DNA of 64,000 nt. Source: Saccharothrix sp. S26. GTDB taxonomy: Bacteria > Actinomycetota > Actinomycetes > Mycobacteriales > Pseudonocardiaceae. The stretch lies in contig NZ_JAJUWT010000009.1 in the NCBI RefSeq assembly GCF_021390395.1, positions 1 to 64,000 on the forward strand. The letters are read 5' to 3'. The number at the start of each line of letters is the position of its first letter. The first letter of the stretch is position 1. Shown here one piece after another: positions 56,415-64,000 of the stretch. The translations under genes were made by a program, and so were the position numbers. The notes below the pieces were generated by a model that saw nothing but the letters and a program-made list of their open reading frames with translations, ran no database searches and had not been told where the DNA came from.

Positions 56415-57812
56415 TCAGCGGGCGGGTGTCGCGATCCCTTGCAGGGTGAGCAGGAGGTCGCGGACGTCGGTCGCGGCGATCCGGCCCGTCTTCTCCACGG
56501 TGTCCGGCACGACAGGGCTGGAGCACAACAGCACCGGGCCGTCCGCGGCACGGTCCGGGAGCCGGCCGTGGCTGCCGCGCACGCAGGTCGGGTCGAGGGG
56601 CACGACGTTCATCGCGTAACGCAGCCCCAGCTTCTTGCGGGCCAGGTTCAGGCCGGCCTTGGCCTTGGCCAGCCGGTCGGCCGGGTCGAAGAACAGCTCG
56701 GCCGGGTCGTAGCCGGGTTTGCGGTGGATGTCCACGCCTCGGGCGAAGTCCGGGGCGCGGTCGTCGTCGGTCCAGTAGTAGTAGGTGAACCAGGCGTCCG
56801 GCTCGGCCACGACGACCAGTTCGCCGGAGCGCTCGTGGTCGAGGTGGACGGCCGCTTGTGCTTCCCGGTCGAGCACCGCGTCCACGCCGGGCAGGTCGGC
56901 CAGGACCGCCCGCGCGCGGGGCACGTCGGCCGGGTCGGCGACGTAGACGTGGGCGAGCTGGTGGTCGGCCACGGCGAAGGCGCGCGAGGTCCACGGGTCC
57001 AGCAGCTCCATGCCGGCCTGGGTGTAGACCTCCAGCAGCCCGGCCCGGCGCAGCGCGCGGTTGACGTCCACCGGCCGGCGCGCCTCCGTGATGCCGTACT
57101 CCGACAGCGCCACGACGGTCGCGCCGGCCGCGTCCGCGTCGGCCAGGAGCGGGGCGAGGGCGGCGTCCACCTCGGCTGCCGCCCGAGCCGCCTCCGGACC
57201 GGACGGGCCGAACCGCTGGAGGTCGTAGTCGAGGTGGGGCACGTAGACGAGCAGCAGGTCGGGCCGCTCGGAGGCGAGCACGCGGCGGGCCGCGCCCACG
57301 ATCCACTCGCTGGACTTCAGGGCCGCGGTCGGTCCCCAGTACTGGAACAGCGGGAAGTCGCCGAGCTCGCCGACCAGCTCGTCGTGCAGCGCGGGCGGGC
57401 GCACGTAGGCGTCGGGCGACTTGCGGCCGTCGGCGTGGTAGATCGGGCGCGGCGTCACGGTGATGTCGGTCGAGGCGCCCATGGCGTACCACCAGCAGAT
57501 GTTCGCGGCGCGGTAGCCGGGGTGCGCGCGGCGGGCGGTCTCCCACAGCTTCTCCCCCTGCACGAGCCGGTTGTGCTGGCGCCACAGGTGGACCTCGCCG
57601 AGGTCGCGGAAGTACCAGCCGTTGCCGACGATGCCGTGCTGGGCCGGGGTGAGCCCGGTCAGCAGCGTGGACTGGGCGCTGCACGTCACGGCGGGCAGCA
57701 CGGTGCCCAGCTCGGCCTGCCAGCCCCGGCGACCGAGCCGGGCGAGGTTCGGCATGTGCGGCAGCAGGGCGGGTGTCAGGCCGACCACGTCGATGACCAC
57801 CAGGGGGTTCAT
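56415..57812 (-). CDS. eboF: EboF-like alkaline phosphatase/nucleotide pyrophosphatase
   Basis: A 465-residue type I phosphodiesterase/nucleotide pyrophosphatase-fold enzyme. The nucleophile Thr lies in the AVTCSAQSTLLTGLTPAQHG region; metal-binding VVIDVVGLTP, LLVYVPHLDYDLQ and VADHQLAHVYV motifs follow. It is the last gene of a six-gene Ebo operon and starts one base after the preceding stop. In the cyanobacterial system the equivalent EboF belongs to a set needed to move scytonemin precursors to the periplasm; its role in actinomycetes is unknown. Confidence 0.8.
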   Translation of the reverse strand: MNPLVVIDVVGLTPALLPHMPNLARLGRRGWQAELGTVLPAVTCSAQSTLLTGLTPAQHGIVGNGWYFRDLGEVHLWRQHNRLVQGEKLWETARRAHPGYRAANICWWYAMGASTDITVTPRPIYHADGRKSPDAYVRPPALHDELVGELGDFPLFQYWGPTAALKSSEWIVGAARRVLASERPDLLLVYVPHLDYDLQRFGPSGPEAARAAAEVDAALAPLLADADAAGATVVALSEYGITEARRPVDVNRALRRAGLLEVYTQAGMELLDPWTSRAFAVADHQLAHVYVADPADVPRARAVLADLPGVDAVLDREAQAAVHLDHERSGELVVVAEPDAWFTYYYWTDDDRAPDFARGVDIHRKPGYDPAELFFDPADRLAKAKAGLNLARKKLGLRYAMNVVPLDPTCVRGSHGRLPDRAADGPVLLCSSPVVPDTVEKTGRIAATDVRDLLLTLQGIATPAR

Positions 57813-57813
57813 G

Positions 57814-58920
57814 TCACGCTCCGTTCGCGAGGTGGTCGGTCGCCCAGCGCAGTTCGGCGGCGATGCCCGAGGCCAGGTCGGGGCCCGCGCCGGGCAGGAC
57901 GGTCCAGGTGTAGGTCTCGACCTCGACGTGCGGCATCGCGCCCGCGCCCGCCCGGACCGCCTCGACCGCCGTCAGCAGCACGTCGGTGGTGGAGGTGAGC
58001 GGGGCGGCGGGGCGGGCGTGCAGCGGCACGTGGAAGTGCACCCGCCACGGGTGCGTGGCGGGCAGGTCGTCGAGCGCCTCGGGCAGGTCGTCGGCCGCGA
58101 GCACGCCCTCGGGCGCGTTCTCGCGGACCTGGTGCAGGTAGCGGGGCTCGACGAACGCGGCGATGGCCTCGCGGCCCTCGTCCGTGCCCGGTTCGGCGAC
58201 CTCCAGGGCGGCCGACGCCTGCACCTTGACCACGGACAGCCCGCTGCGGTGGATCGCCGCGACCGCCTCCGCCGGGTCGGCGAACGACACGGCGAGGTGG
58301 CAGGTGTCGAGGCAGAGGCCGACGTGGTCGTGGTCGACGCGGCCGGCCAGCCAGTCGACCGCGTCGGCGACGGTGTCGAGCACGCACCCCGGCTCCGGTT
58401 CGACGGCGAGCCTGATCGGCCGACCGTGCCGTGCGGCCTGCGCGCGCAGGAACCGGGTCAGCTCGTCGAACGAGTCCCGCGCCCCCGCGTCGTCGTCGCT
58501 CGTCCACGGCTCGCGCCAGGCCAGCGGCAACGTCGAGATGCTGCCGTAGGACGCGGAGTCGGGCAGCAGGTCGGCCAAGGCGGTGGCGCACGCGATCGTG
58601 TACGACAGGCGTCGCGGGTCGGTCCAAGTCGGGTGGTAGACGGAGTGCTTGACCACCTCGTGGTGGAACCCGCCGTACGGGAACGCGTTGAGGGTGCTCA
58701 CCTCCAGTCCCCTGGCCCGCAGCTCGCCCGCCAGCCGGAGTCGGGCCGCCGGGTCCTCGGCGAGGCCGCGGGCGACCGGTTCGGCGAGCCACAGGCCGAG
58801 CGCGAGCACGTCCGCGCCCAGCTCCTCGCGCACCGGGACGGCGTAGCGGTCCAGCTGCGCGACCACCCCGGCCAGGTCTTCGGCCGGGTGGACGTTGGTG
58901 CAGTAGGCGATGGGCGTCAC
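57814..58920 (-). CDS. eboE: EboE-like TIM-barrel metabolite-traffic protein
   Basis: A 368-residue xylose-isomerase-like TIM barrel. Motifs: IAYCTNVHPAEDLAGVVAQL at the start, VSTLNAFPYGGFHHEVVKHS, RLAVEPEPGCVLDT, VGLCLDTCHLAVSF and VHFHVPLHARP, with metal-site Glu/Asp/His in the expected places. This matches the EboE family. The GTG start at 58920 overlaps the EboB stop (GTGA), giving coupled translation. A sugar-phosphate or related compound may be the substrate; no reaction is established. Confidence 0.82.
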   Translation of the reverse strand: MTPIAYCTNVHPAEDLAGVVAQLDRYAVPVREELGADVLALGLWLAEPVARGLAEDPAARLRLAGELRARGLEVSTLNAFPYGGFHHEVVKHSVYHPTWTDPRRLSYTIACATALADLLPDSASYGSISTLPLAWREPWTSDDDAGARDSFDELTRFLRAQAARHGRPIRLAVEPEPGCVLDTVADAVDWLAGRVDHDHVGLCLDTCHLAVSFADPAEAVAAIHRSGLSVVKVQASAALEVAEPGTDEGREAIAAFVEPRYLHQVRENAPEGVLAADDLPEALDDLPATHPWRVHFHVPLHARPAAPLTSTTDVLLTAVEAVRAGAGAMPHVEVETYTWTVLPGAGPDLASGIAAELRWATDHLANGA

Positions 58921-59768
58921 GGGCGCTCGCCCCGCAGCACGGAGTTGCCGGCGAAGGTCTCCCCCGGCGTGACGTCGTCGAGCACGAGCCGTCCGCTCTG
59001 GCCGTAGAAGTCGAGCGGGTTGCGCCACAGCACCTGGTCCACGGCGGCCTCGTCGAACCCGGCCGCGAGCATGGCCAGGCCGGTCTTGTGCGTCTTGAGC
59101 GGGTCGGACCGGCCCCAGTCGGCGGCGGAGTTCACCAGCACCCGGTCGGTGCCGTACTCGCGCAGGATGGCGACCATGCGCTCTTCGTCCATCTTGGTGT
59201 CCGGGTAGATGGAGAAGCCCATCCAGCACCCGGAGTCGGCCACGGCGCGGACCGTCGTCTCGTTCAGGTGGTCCACGAGCACGCGTTCGGCCGGGAGTCC
59301 GGACTCGCGGACGAGGTCGAGCGTGCGCGCGGTGCCGGCGGCCTTGTCCCGGTGGGGCGTGTGCACCAGGGCGGGCAGCTCGTGGCGGATGGCGAGTTCC
59401 AACTGGCGCGCGAACGCCTCGTCCTCCTCCGGGGTCATCGAGTCGTAGCCGACCTCGCCGACCGCGACCACGCCGTCCTTCTCGAGGTAGCGGGGCAGCA
59501 CGTCCAGCACGGGCGCGCAGCGCGGGTCATTGGCCTCCTTGGGGTTGAGCGCGAGGGCGCAGTGGTGCCGGATGCCGAACTGCGCGGCCCGGAACCTCTC
59601 CCAGCCGATCAGCGAGTCGAAGTAGTCGGTGAACGACCCGACGTTCGTGCGCGGCTGGCCCAGCCAGAACGCGGGCTCGACCACCGCCCGCACGCCGGCG
59701 GCGTGCATCGCCTCGTAGTCGTCGGTGGTGCGGGAGGTCATGTGGATGTGCGGGTCGAAGATGCGCAT
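58917..59768 (-). CDS. eboB: TatD-like metal-dependent hydrolase (EboB)
   Basis: A 283-residue TatD-family amidohydrolase. It opens MRIFDPHIHMTSRT with the metal-binding HxH; VGEVGYDSMTPEEDEAF carries the Glu ligand; LVHTPHRDKAAGT and VLVDHLNE supply His; NSAADWGRSDPL supplies Asp. The start overlaps the EboA-fusion stop (TGATG). Known as EboB in Ebo operons. The physiological substrate is unknown. Confidence 0.88.
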   Translation of the reverse strand: MRIFDPHIHMTSRTTDDYEAMHAAGVRAVVEPAFWLGQPRTNVGSFTDYFDSLIGWERFRAAQFGIRHHCALALNPKEANDPRCAPVLDVLPRYLEKDGVVAVGEVGYDSMTPEEDEAFARQLELAIRHELPALVHTPHRDKAAGTARTLDLVRESGLPAERVLVDHLNETTVRAVADSGCWMGFSIYPDTKMDEERMVAILREYGTDRVLVNSAADWGRSDPLKTHKTGLAMLAAGFDEAAVDQVLWRNPLDFYGQSGRLVLDDVTPGETFAGNSVLRGERP

Positions 59769-61180
59769 CAGTCTTGGCTCCTCAGCAGGTAGAGCGCGTC
59801 GTCGGGCACCGTCCGCCCGGCGGCCCGGCGTTCCTCGGCGAACGCGGCGACCATGCGCTCCAGTTCGGCGTCCGCGCGCCGGTCGAGCCCGGCCACGGCG
59901 GCGAGGGGAATGCCGAGGAACAGGCACTTGAGCACGCCGTGCCGCCACGTGTGCGCGTCGAGGTGGGTCGCGGCGAACGGCCCGAGTGCCGCCGCGACCA
60001 GCCGGGTGTCGTTGCTGCGCAACGCGTCCTTGACCAGGTCGACGCCGGCCTCGGGTACCTCGTCGCCCACGGAGGCGAGCGCGCGCAGGACACCGCGCCG
60101 TTCGGCGTCGTCGCCGTGGCGGTACAGGTCGGTCAGCTCGGCGGCCAGCTCCTCCGGCCCGGTGACCGCGGCCAGGGCCGCCAGCAGCCTGGTGCGGGCC
60201 CGGTCGTCCACGGTTCCGCGCACGACACCGTGCGGGTCGGAGTCGGGGCTCACCGGAGTGCGGCCGACCTTCCGGCCGACCGCGGGGAAGAGCGTGCGGA
60301 CGGTCGTCGGGTCCGACCGCACCGAGCGCACGGCGTCGGCCAGCCACGGGTGCGGTAGCGCGGCTCGCAGCGCGCTCAGGGCCCGGCGTGCCACCTCGGG
60401 TGCGGCGTGGCTGTGCCGGGGCAGTTCGACGGCGGCCAGCCCGGTGTAGCCGATCTCCTCCAGCGCGGCGAGGGTGGCGGGCAGGTCCAGCGAGCCCTCG
60501 CCGAACTCCAGGTGCTCGTGCACGCCGGGCAGCATGTCGTCCAGTTGCACGTTGAGCAGCAGGTCGCCCGCGCGGCGGACGCAGTCGGCGGCGTCACGCG
60601 GTTCGACCGCGACGCAATGGCCCACGTCCAGGGTGATGCCGAGCAGGGCGGGCGAGCCGAGTTCCTCGCGCAGTCGCAGCGCTTGGTCGAGGCGTTCCAC
60701 CAGCATGCCGGGCTCGGGCTCCAGCGCGAGCGGCACGCCGTGCCGGGCCGCGCCGTCCAGCACCGCGGTGACACCGGCCTTCATCCGCTGCCACGCCTCG
60801 TCGTCGTCCACGCCGGCGGGCACGATGCCGGACCAGAACGAGACGCAGTCCGCGCCGAGGTCGGCCGCGATCTCCAGCGCCCGGAGCAGGAAGTCCACCC
60901 GGACGTGCTGCTCGTCGCTGACCATGGTCGGGTGGTGCTTGCGCCGCCGGTCGAGCAGGAACCGCGCCCCGGTCTCCACCACGACGCCCAGGCCCAGGCT
61001 GTCCAGCCGGGCGGCCACCTTCTTGACCTGCCGGCCGACATCGGGTGCGAACGGGTCGAGGTGGTGGTGGTCGAGCGTGAGCGCCACCCCGGTGTAGCCG
61101 AGGTCGGCGATCACCGAGAGCGCGTCGTCCAACCGGTGGTTGGCGAACCCGTTCGTGCCGTAGCCGAGGTAGAACGTCAT
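59768..61180 (-). CDS. eboA: sugar-phosphate isomerase-like TIM barrel fused to EboA
   Basis: A 470-residue two-part protein. Residues 1 to about 295 form a xylose-isomerase/AP-endonuclease-2-like TIM barrel: FYLGYGTNGFANHRLDDALS, GVALTLDHHHLDPFAPDVG, LALEPEPGMLVERLDQAL, LGITLDVGHCVAVEPRD and VQLDDMLPGVHEHLEFGEGS. Residues about 310-470 are EboA-like, all-alpha: RLLAALAAVTGPEELAAELT, LVAAALGPFAATHLDAHTWR and HGVLKCLFLGIPLAAVAGLD. In cyanobacteria EboA is a separate protein. Fusion to a second EboE-like barrel implies the two act together. The start overlaps the prenyltransferase stop (ATGA). Confidence 0.8.
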   Translation of the reverse strand: MTFYLGYGTNGFANHRLDDALSVIADLGYTGVALTLDHHHLDPFAPDVGRQVKKVAARLDSLGLGVVVETGARFLLDRRRKHHPTMVSDEQHVRVDFLLRALEIAADLGADCVSFWSGIVPAGVDDDEAWQRMKAGVTAVLDGAARHGVPLALEPEPGMLVERLDQALRLREELGSPALLGITLDVGHCVAVEPRDAADCVRRAGDLLLNVQLDDMLPGVHEHLEFGEGSLDLPATLAALEEIGYTGLAAVELPRHSHAAPEVARRALSALRAALPHPWLADAVRSVRSDPTTVRTLFPAVGRKVGRTPVSPDSDPHGVVRGTVDDRARTRLLAALAAVTGPEELAAELTDLYRHGDDAERRGVLRALASVGDEVPEAGVDLVKDALRSNDTRLVAAALGPFAATHLDAHTWRHGVLKCLFLGIPLAAVAGLDRRADAELERMVAAFAEERRAAGRTVPDDALYLLRSQD

Positions 61181-62031
61181 GTGGGGCCTACTTTCCGGCT
61201 CAACGCGCGGGCGAGGGGCAGGACGAGCGCGAGCGCCGCGGCGGCGCGCGGCGAACCGCCCCTGGCCGCGAGGGCGCACTGCAACGGCACCATGCCGTGG
61301 ATACCGGTCTTCGTGGCGGAGCGGACCGCGGTCGCGCCGGGGTCGCGCACGGCGGCCAGTTGGGCGCGGCCGACCGTGGCGGCGTACGCGGCGGCGCCGA
61401 CGACCGCGCCCAACCGGTCCCGCCAGGTCCGGCCCGGTCGGGCGAGGACGGCCGCGGTGGTCGCCGCGGTGCCGCCGAGCACCGCCTTGGCCGTGCCCGC
61501 CGCCGCGCCGTGCACCTCGCCGCAGGACAACACCGTGACGCCGAGGGTGTGACCGGCCATGACGGCGGCCGCGGGCAGCGCGCTCGCCGCCCGTTCCCGG
61601 CCCGCGCCCAACAGCACGTCCAGCCCTCGGCACGCGGCCATCGCCAGCGGTCCGGCGGCGGTGTCCTTCAGGACCGTGTCGTAGGACCACACCGCCGCCG
61701 CCAACGGCACCGCGACCGCCAGCGAGTCACGGCCGCCCGCCCACGCGGCCAACCCCAATCCGGCCGCGCTGAGCGCGGTGGCGGTGGTGAGCGCGGCACG
61801 TGGGCTGATCCGGCCGGAGGGGATGGGCCGCTCGGGGCGTTCGGTCGCGTCCAGCGCGCGGTCCGCCCAGTCGTTGAGCGCCATCCCGGACCAGTACAAC
61901 GCCACCGACGACAGCGGCAGCAGCAAGCGCCTGCCGCGCAACGGCGCACCGGACGCCGCCGCACCGGCCAGGGTGTCCCCGAGCACGGTCAGCGCGGCCG
62001 GCGCCCGGACCAGCTCCGCGTAGGCCCTCAC
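61177..62031 (-). CDS. eboC: EboC-like UbiA-family prenyltransferase
   Basis: A 284-residue membrane enzyme with about eight hydrophobic segments. The UbiA Asp-rich motif is present as ALNDWADRALDATERPERPI (NDxxDxxxD), with a second acid-containing region SYDTVLKDTAAGPLAM. This is the SCO3242/EboC family. Family members transfer a prenyl group to an acceptor in the membrane. The GTG start overlaps the inositol-phosphate-synthase stop. Only one strong hydrophilic loop motif is clear, so activity is inferred. Confidence 0.82.
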   Translation of the reverse strand: MRAYAELVRAPAALTVLGDTLAGAAASGAPLRGRRLLLPLSSVALYWSGMALNDWADRALDATERPERPIPSGRISPRAALTTATALSAAGLGLAAWAGGRDSLAVAVPLAAAVWSYDTVLKDTAAGPLAMAACRGLDVLLGAGRERAASALPAAAVMAGHTLGVTVLSCGEVHGAAAGTAKAVLGGTAATTAAVLARPGRTWRDRLGAVVGAAAYAATVGRAQLAAVRDPGATAVRSATKTGIHGMVPLQCALAARGGSPRAAAALALVLPLARALSRKVGPT

Positions 62032-63185
62032 GCCAACTCCCCCGCCCACCGGTACAGCTCGCGGGTCTGCTCGGCGAACCGGTGCTCGTCGCTGCCCAGC
62101 GGGTCCTTGAAGAAGAAGCCGAGCGCCCCCAACGCGCCCACCCGGCCGGCCGCGTGGGCCGCCGCGACCAGCCGGGTCAGGTCCAGCACGAGCGGCGCGG
62201 CCAGTGCGGAGTCGAGCCCCGTCCAGGTCAGTTGCAGGGACATGCGCGCGCCGAGGAACCCCTCGAACGACACGTGGTCCCACGCCGTCTTCTGCTCACC
62301 GAGGTCGGGCACGTTGTCGATGTGCAGCGGTGCGGTGACGCCCTCGCCCAGCAACACGGCCAGCCCGCGGGCCTTGGACTCCAGCTTGCTGCCGGCGTGC
62401 GCCGGGTCCTCCAGCGTCGCGCCGTCACCGCCGCCGAGCAGGTTGGTGCCCGACCAGGACCGCACCCGCAGCGCCCGCGCGGTGAACATCGGCGCGAGCA
62501 CGGTCCTGAGCAGCGTCTCCCCCGTCTTGCCGTCACGTCCCGCGTACGGCAGGTGTTCGCGGCGGGCCAGCTCGTCCAACGCGGGCAACGCCACGCCGGT
62601 CGACGGGGTGAAGTCCACGAACGGGCACCCGGCCGTGAGCGCCGCGTACGCGGCCACCGAACTGGGCGGCAGCACCGACCGCGCCGGGTCGGCCAGGGCC
62701 TGCTCCAACGCGGCCAGGTCGCCGTGCTCCGGCGCGACCGGCACCGGCGGCTCGGTCGAGGACACGTTGACCACGACCACGCGGGCCAGGCCGTGCCGCT
62801 CGCGGAAGTCGGTGATGTCGGCGGCGAGCCGGCGGGCCGCCTCCGCCTGGCTGCCCCGGTGGGTCACGGGGTGGTAGCCGGGGCGGATCTCGGCGTCGGC
62901 CGCGTTCAGGCCGTCCGCGACGGCGGCGAGCAGCCGGTGGGGCAGCACGCCGCCGGCGACGAGCTGCTCGGCGCGCTTGAGCAGCGGTGTGTCGACCACG
63001 TCGTGCCCGCCGACGACCAGGTGGTGCCAGCCCGGCATGGGCACACCGGCCAGCTCCGGTCGTTCGGTGACGCACCCGGTCGGCGGCGCCAGGCCCGCCC
63101 GCAACGCCAGCAGCCCGCTCGTCGCCGTCGTCGCGACCGATCCGCGTGCCCCCATCAGCCACAGCCCGGTGGGTTCGTCCGTCAT
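62028..63185 (-). CDS. myo-inositol-1-phosphate-synthase-like protein of the Ebo operon
   Basis: A 385-residue protein of the inositol-3-phosphate synthase family: NAD-binding GLWLMGARGSVATTATSGLL near the start, ADGLNAADAEIRPGYHPVTH, NVSSTEPPVP, FVDFTPSTGVALPALDELA, GRDGKTGETLLRTVLAPMF and SKLESKARGLAVLLGEG. True synthases have SNHLGNNDG after the KTG motif; here it reads LRVRSWSGTNLLGGGDGATL, a variant. In the cyanobacterial operon this position is taken by EboD, a sugar-phosphate cyclase; this gene likely fills that role with a different cyclase. ATG 63185, first gene of the operon. Confidence 0.85.
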   Translation of the reverse strand: MTDEPTGLWLMGARGSVATTATSGLLALRAGLAPPTGCVTERPELAGVPMPGWHHLVVGGHDVVDTPLLKRAEQLVAGGVLPHRLLAAVADGLNAADAEIRPGYHPVTHRGSQAEAARRLAADITDFRERHGLARVVVVNVSSTEPPVPVAPEHGDLAALEQALADPARSVLPPSSVAAYAALTAGCPFVDFTPSTGVALPALDELARREHLPYAGRDGKTGETLLRTVLAPMFTARALRVRSWSGTNLLGGGDGATLEDPAHAGSKLESKARGLAVLLGEGVTAPLHIDNVPDLGEQKTAWDHVSFEGFLGARMSLQLTWTGLDSALAAPLVLDLTRLVAAAHAAGRVGALGALGFFFKDPLGSDEHRFAEQTRELYRWAGELA

Positions 63186-63225
63186 TGGCCACCCTCCTCC
63201 GCCCGCTCACTCACGAATCCGGTCA

Positions 63226-63265
63226 CCGGCCGGTGCCGGGACGCGGACGTCCCGGCACCGGCCGG
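63226..63265. terminator. strong hairpin terminator
   Basis: An 18-base perfect stem (63226-63243 with 63248-63265) and a four-base loop. It lies downstream of the minus-strand gene ending at 63339 and 40 bases upstream of the Ebo operon start, insulating the two. Confidence 0.8.
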
Positions 63266-63338
63266 GTGGGGTGCGGTCCGGCAACCGCCCCCACGTCCAG
63301 CCGGCCGGAGCCACACCGGCTCCGGCCACTGCCCTCGG

Positions 63339-64000
63339 CTACCTCACCTGCCCGCGCAGCGCCGCGATCACCACGTCGGTGTCGGCGACGAGCAGGTCGC
63401 GCACGGTCCGGTCACCCACCTTGCGGGAGACCGAGGTGCGGAAGCCCTCCAGCTTGTCGATCGCCTTGGCCGTCTTGCCGTCGAACAGCAGCCGGCGGGC
63501 GTCGTCCAGGTCGCGGTCGAGCCCGCGCGCGGTGGACGACGGGATTCGCCGTTCCGCCGCGAACCGGTCGACCAGGGCCTGCAGGTCGGGCAACGAGGTG
63601 GTGACCGTGAACGACACCACCACGTCCCGCTTGTTGCCCGCCTTGTCCGTCGCGGTCAAGGTCAGGGCGTGCGCGCCGAGCGCGAGCGTGTGCAGCGCGA
63701 CGCTCGTGCCCGACGTGATCGGCTTGCCGTCGAGCGCGGCGGTGACCGAGGCGACCCCGGAGACGGTGTCGTCGACCTGCCACGCGACGACCCGGTCCTC
63801 GGCGTGGCCGTAGCTCACCCCGTCGTGCAGCCCGGTGACCTTCACCGCCGGCGCGCTCGCGTCGACCTTGACCGACACCGAACCGGCCGCCGACCGGTTG
63901 CCCCGCACGTCGGTGGCCCGGTACTCCACCGCGTGCGTGCCGTCCCCGGTCACCCGCACCGGCGCGGTGTAGGGCCGCCAGTCGCCGCCGTCGACCCGGT
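63339..64000 (-). CDS. C-terminus of a large secreted protein with OmpL47-like and FIMAH domains (partial)
   Basis: The gene enters from the right edge; 220 residues are visible. They contain Ig/OmpL47-type repeats (VEYRATDVRGNRSAAGSVSV, DDTVSGVASVTAALDGKPIT, LTATDKAGNKRDVVVSFTV) and then a C-terminal all-alpha FIMAH domain (LQALVDRFAAERRIPSSTAR, KAIDKLEGFRTSVSRKVGD, LVADTDVVIAALRGQ). FIMAH domains close many secreted actinomycete enzymes that act on sugars or nucleosides. The catalytic part lies outside the window. Confidence 0.8.
   Translation of the reverse strand, partial: RVDGGDWRPYTAPVRVTGDGTHAVEYRATDVRGNRSAAGSVSVKVDASAPAVKVTGLHDGVSYGHAEDRVVAWQVDDTVSGVASVTAALDGKPITSGTSVALHTLALGAHALTLTATDKAGNKRDVVVSFTVTTSLPDLQALVDRFAAERRIPSSTARGLDRDLDDARRLLFDGKTAKAIDKLEGFRTSVSRKVGDRTVRDLLVADTDVVIAALRGQVR

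Noticed and set aside
1-64000. CRISPR arrays, tRNA and rRNA genes
   Set aside because: No regularly spaced direct repeats and no recognisable tRNA or rRNA sequence were seen.

Overview
The window is GC-rich throughout (about 70% or more by eye), uses GTG starts often, lacks tRNA and rRNA genes, and carries many Sec-secreted polysaccharide-active proteins, a MEDS/SpoIIE signalling set, an Ebo operon and several decayed mobile or antibiotic-type gene fragments. This fits accessory chromosome of a filamentous actinomycete, most likely Pseudonocardiales (Saccharothrix/Actinosynnema/Lentzea type). The taxonomic placement is inference, not proof.

Region 1 (1-7.8 kb) is a secreted carbohydrate and protein degradation block. 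It has an alpha/beta hydrolase, then a 370-base control region with one CebR-like and two LacI-type palindromes in front of a ricin-lectin/FN3/PQQ-type sugar dehydrogenase and an SMP-30 lactonase, a GH18 chitinase with a DasR-like site, and a trypsin-like protease with a P-domain. Region 2 (7.8-14.9 kb) holds regulators paired with small enzymes (SDR/MmyB-like; HxlR/tautomerase). Between them lie pseudogene debris (TPR protein, IS481 fragment, zinc protease, pectinesterase) and two proteins I cannot name.

Region 3 (14.9-24.6 kb) looks like a sulfur module. A GntR/UTRA regulator, a 22-residue Cys-containing leader peptide, a 2x[4Fe-4S] ferredoxin, an SsuABC-like ABC importer and an AprA/FrdA-like flavoprotein with a HEAT-repeat tail run on the minus strand. 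A biotin-sulfoxide-reductase-like molybdoenzyme runs divergently. Region 4 (24.7-29.8 kb) has a calerythrin-like EF-hand protein, secreted small proteins, and a WYL regulator divergent from an epoxide-hydrolase-like enzyme across a perfect palindrome.

Region 5 (30.1-32.6 kb) is the most exciting part: two unusual cytochrome P450s flank a 29-residue peptide gene whose C-terminus is YRWYLYHHI. This is the layout of a P450-modified RiPP (atropopeptide-like) cluster, with an attenuator-like hairpin after the precursor. The first P450 appears to carry an N-terminal frame disruption.

Region 6 (32.7-44.96 kb) contains a CBM2-GH62 arabinofuranosidase with the same LacI-type operator seen in region 1, two flavin-monooxygenase genes (one broken and joined to an amidinotransferase relic), an MFS/TetR/SDR operon, a chimeric cyclase/NB-ARC relic, an MBL hydrolase, an M20 peptidase lacking its first metal-site segment, and small secreted proteins including a free CBM2. 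Region 7 (45-50 kb) is an aryl-acid type operon (acyl-CoA ligase, Rieske oxygenase, 73-aa protein, PDR-type reductase) behind a good promoter flanked by an inverted repeat, plus a Ca2+/H+ antiporter. Region 8 (50.4-56.4 kb) has MEDS-STAS and MEDS-HATPase proteins, a GAF-SpoIIE phosphatase and an ECF sigma factor with its membrane partner. Region 9 (56.4-63.2 kb) is a translationally coupled six-gene Ebo operon with an inositol-phosphate-synthase-like gene and a TIM-barrel/EboA fusion. The window ends in the C-terminus of a large secreted protein with a FIMAH domain.
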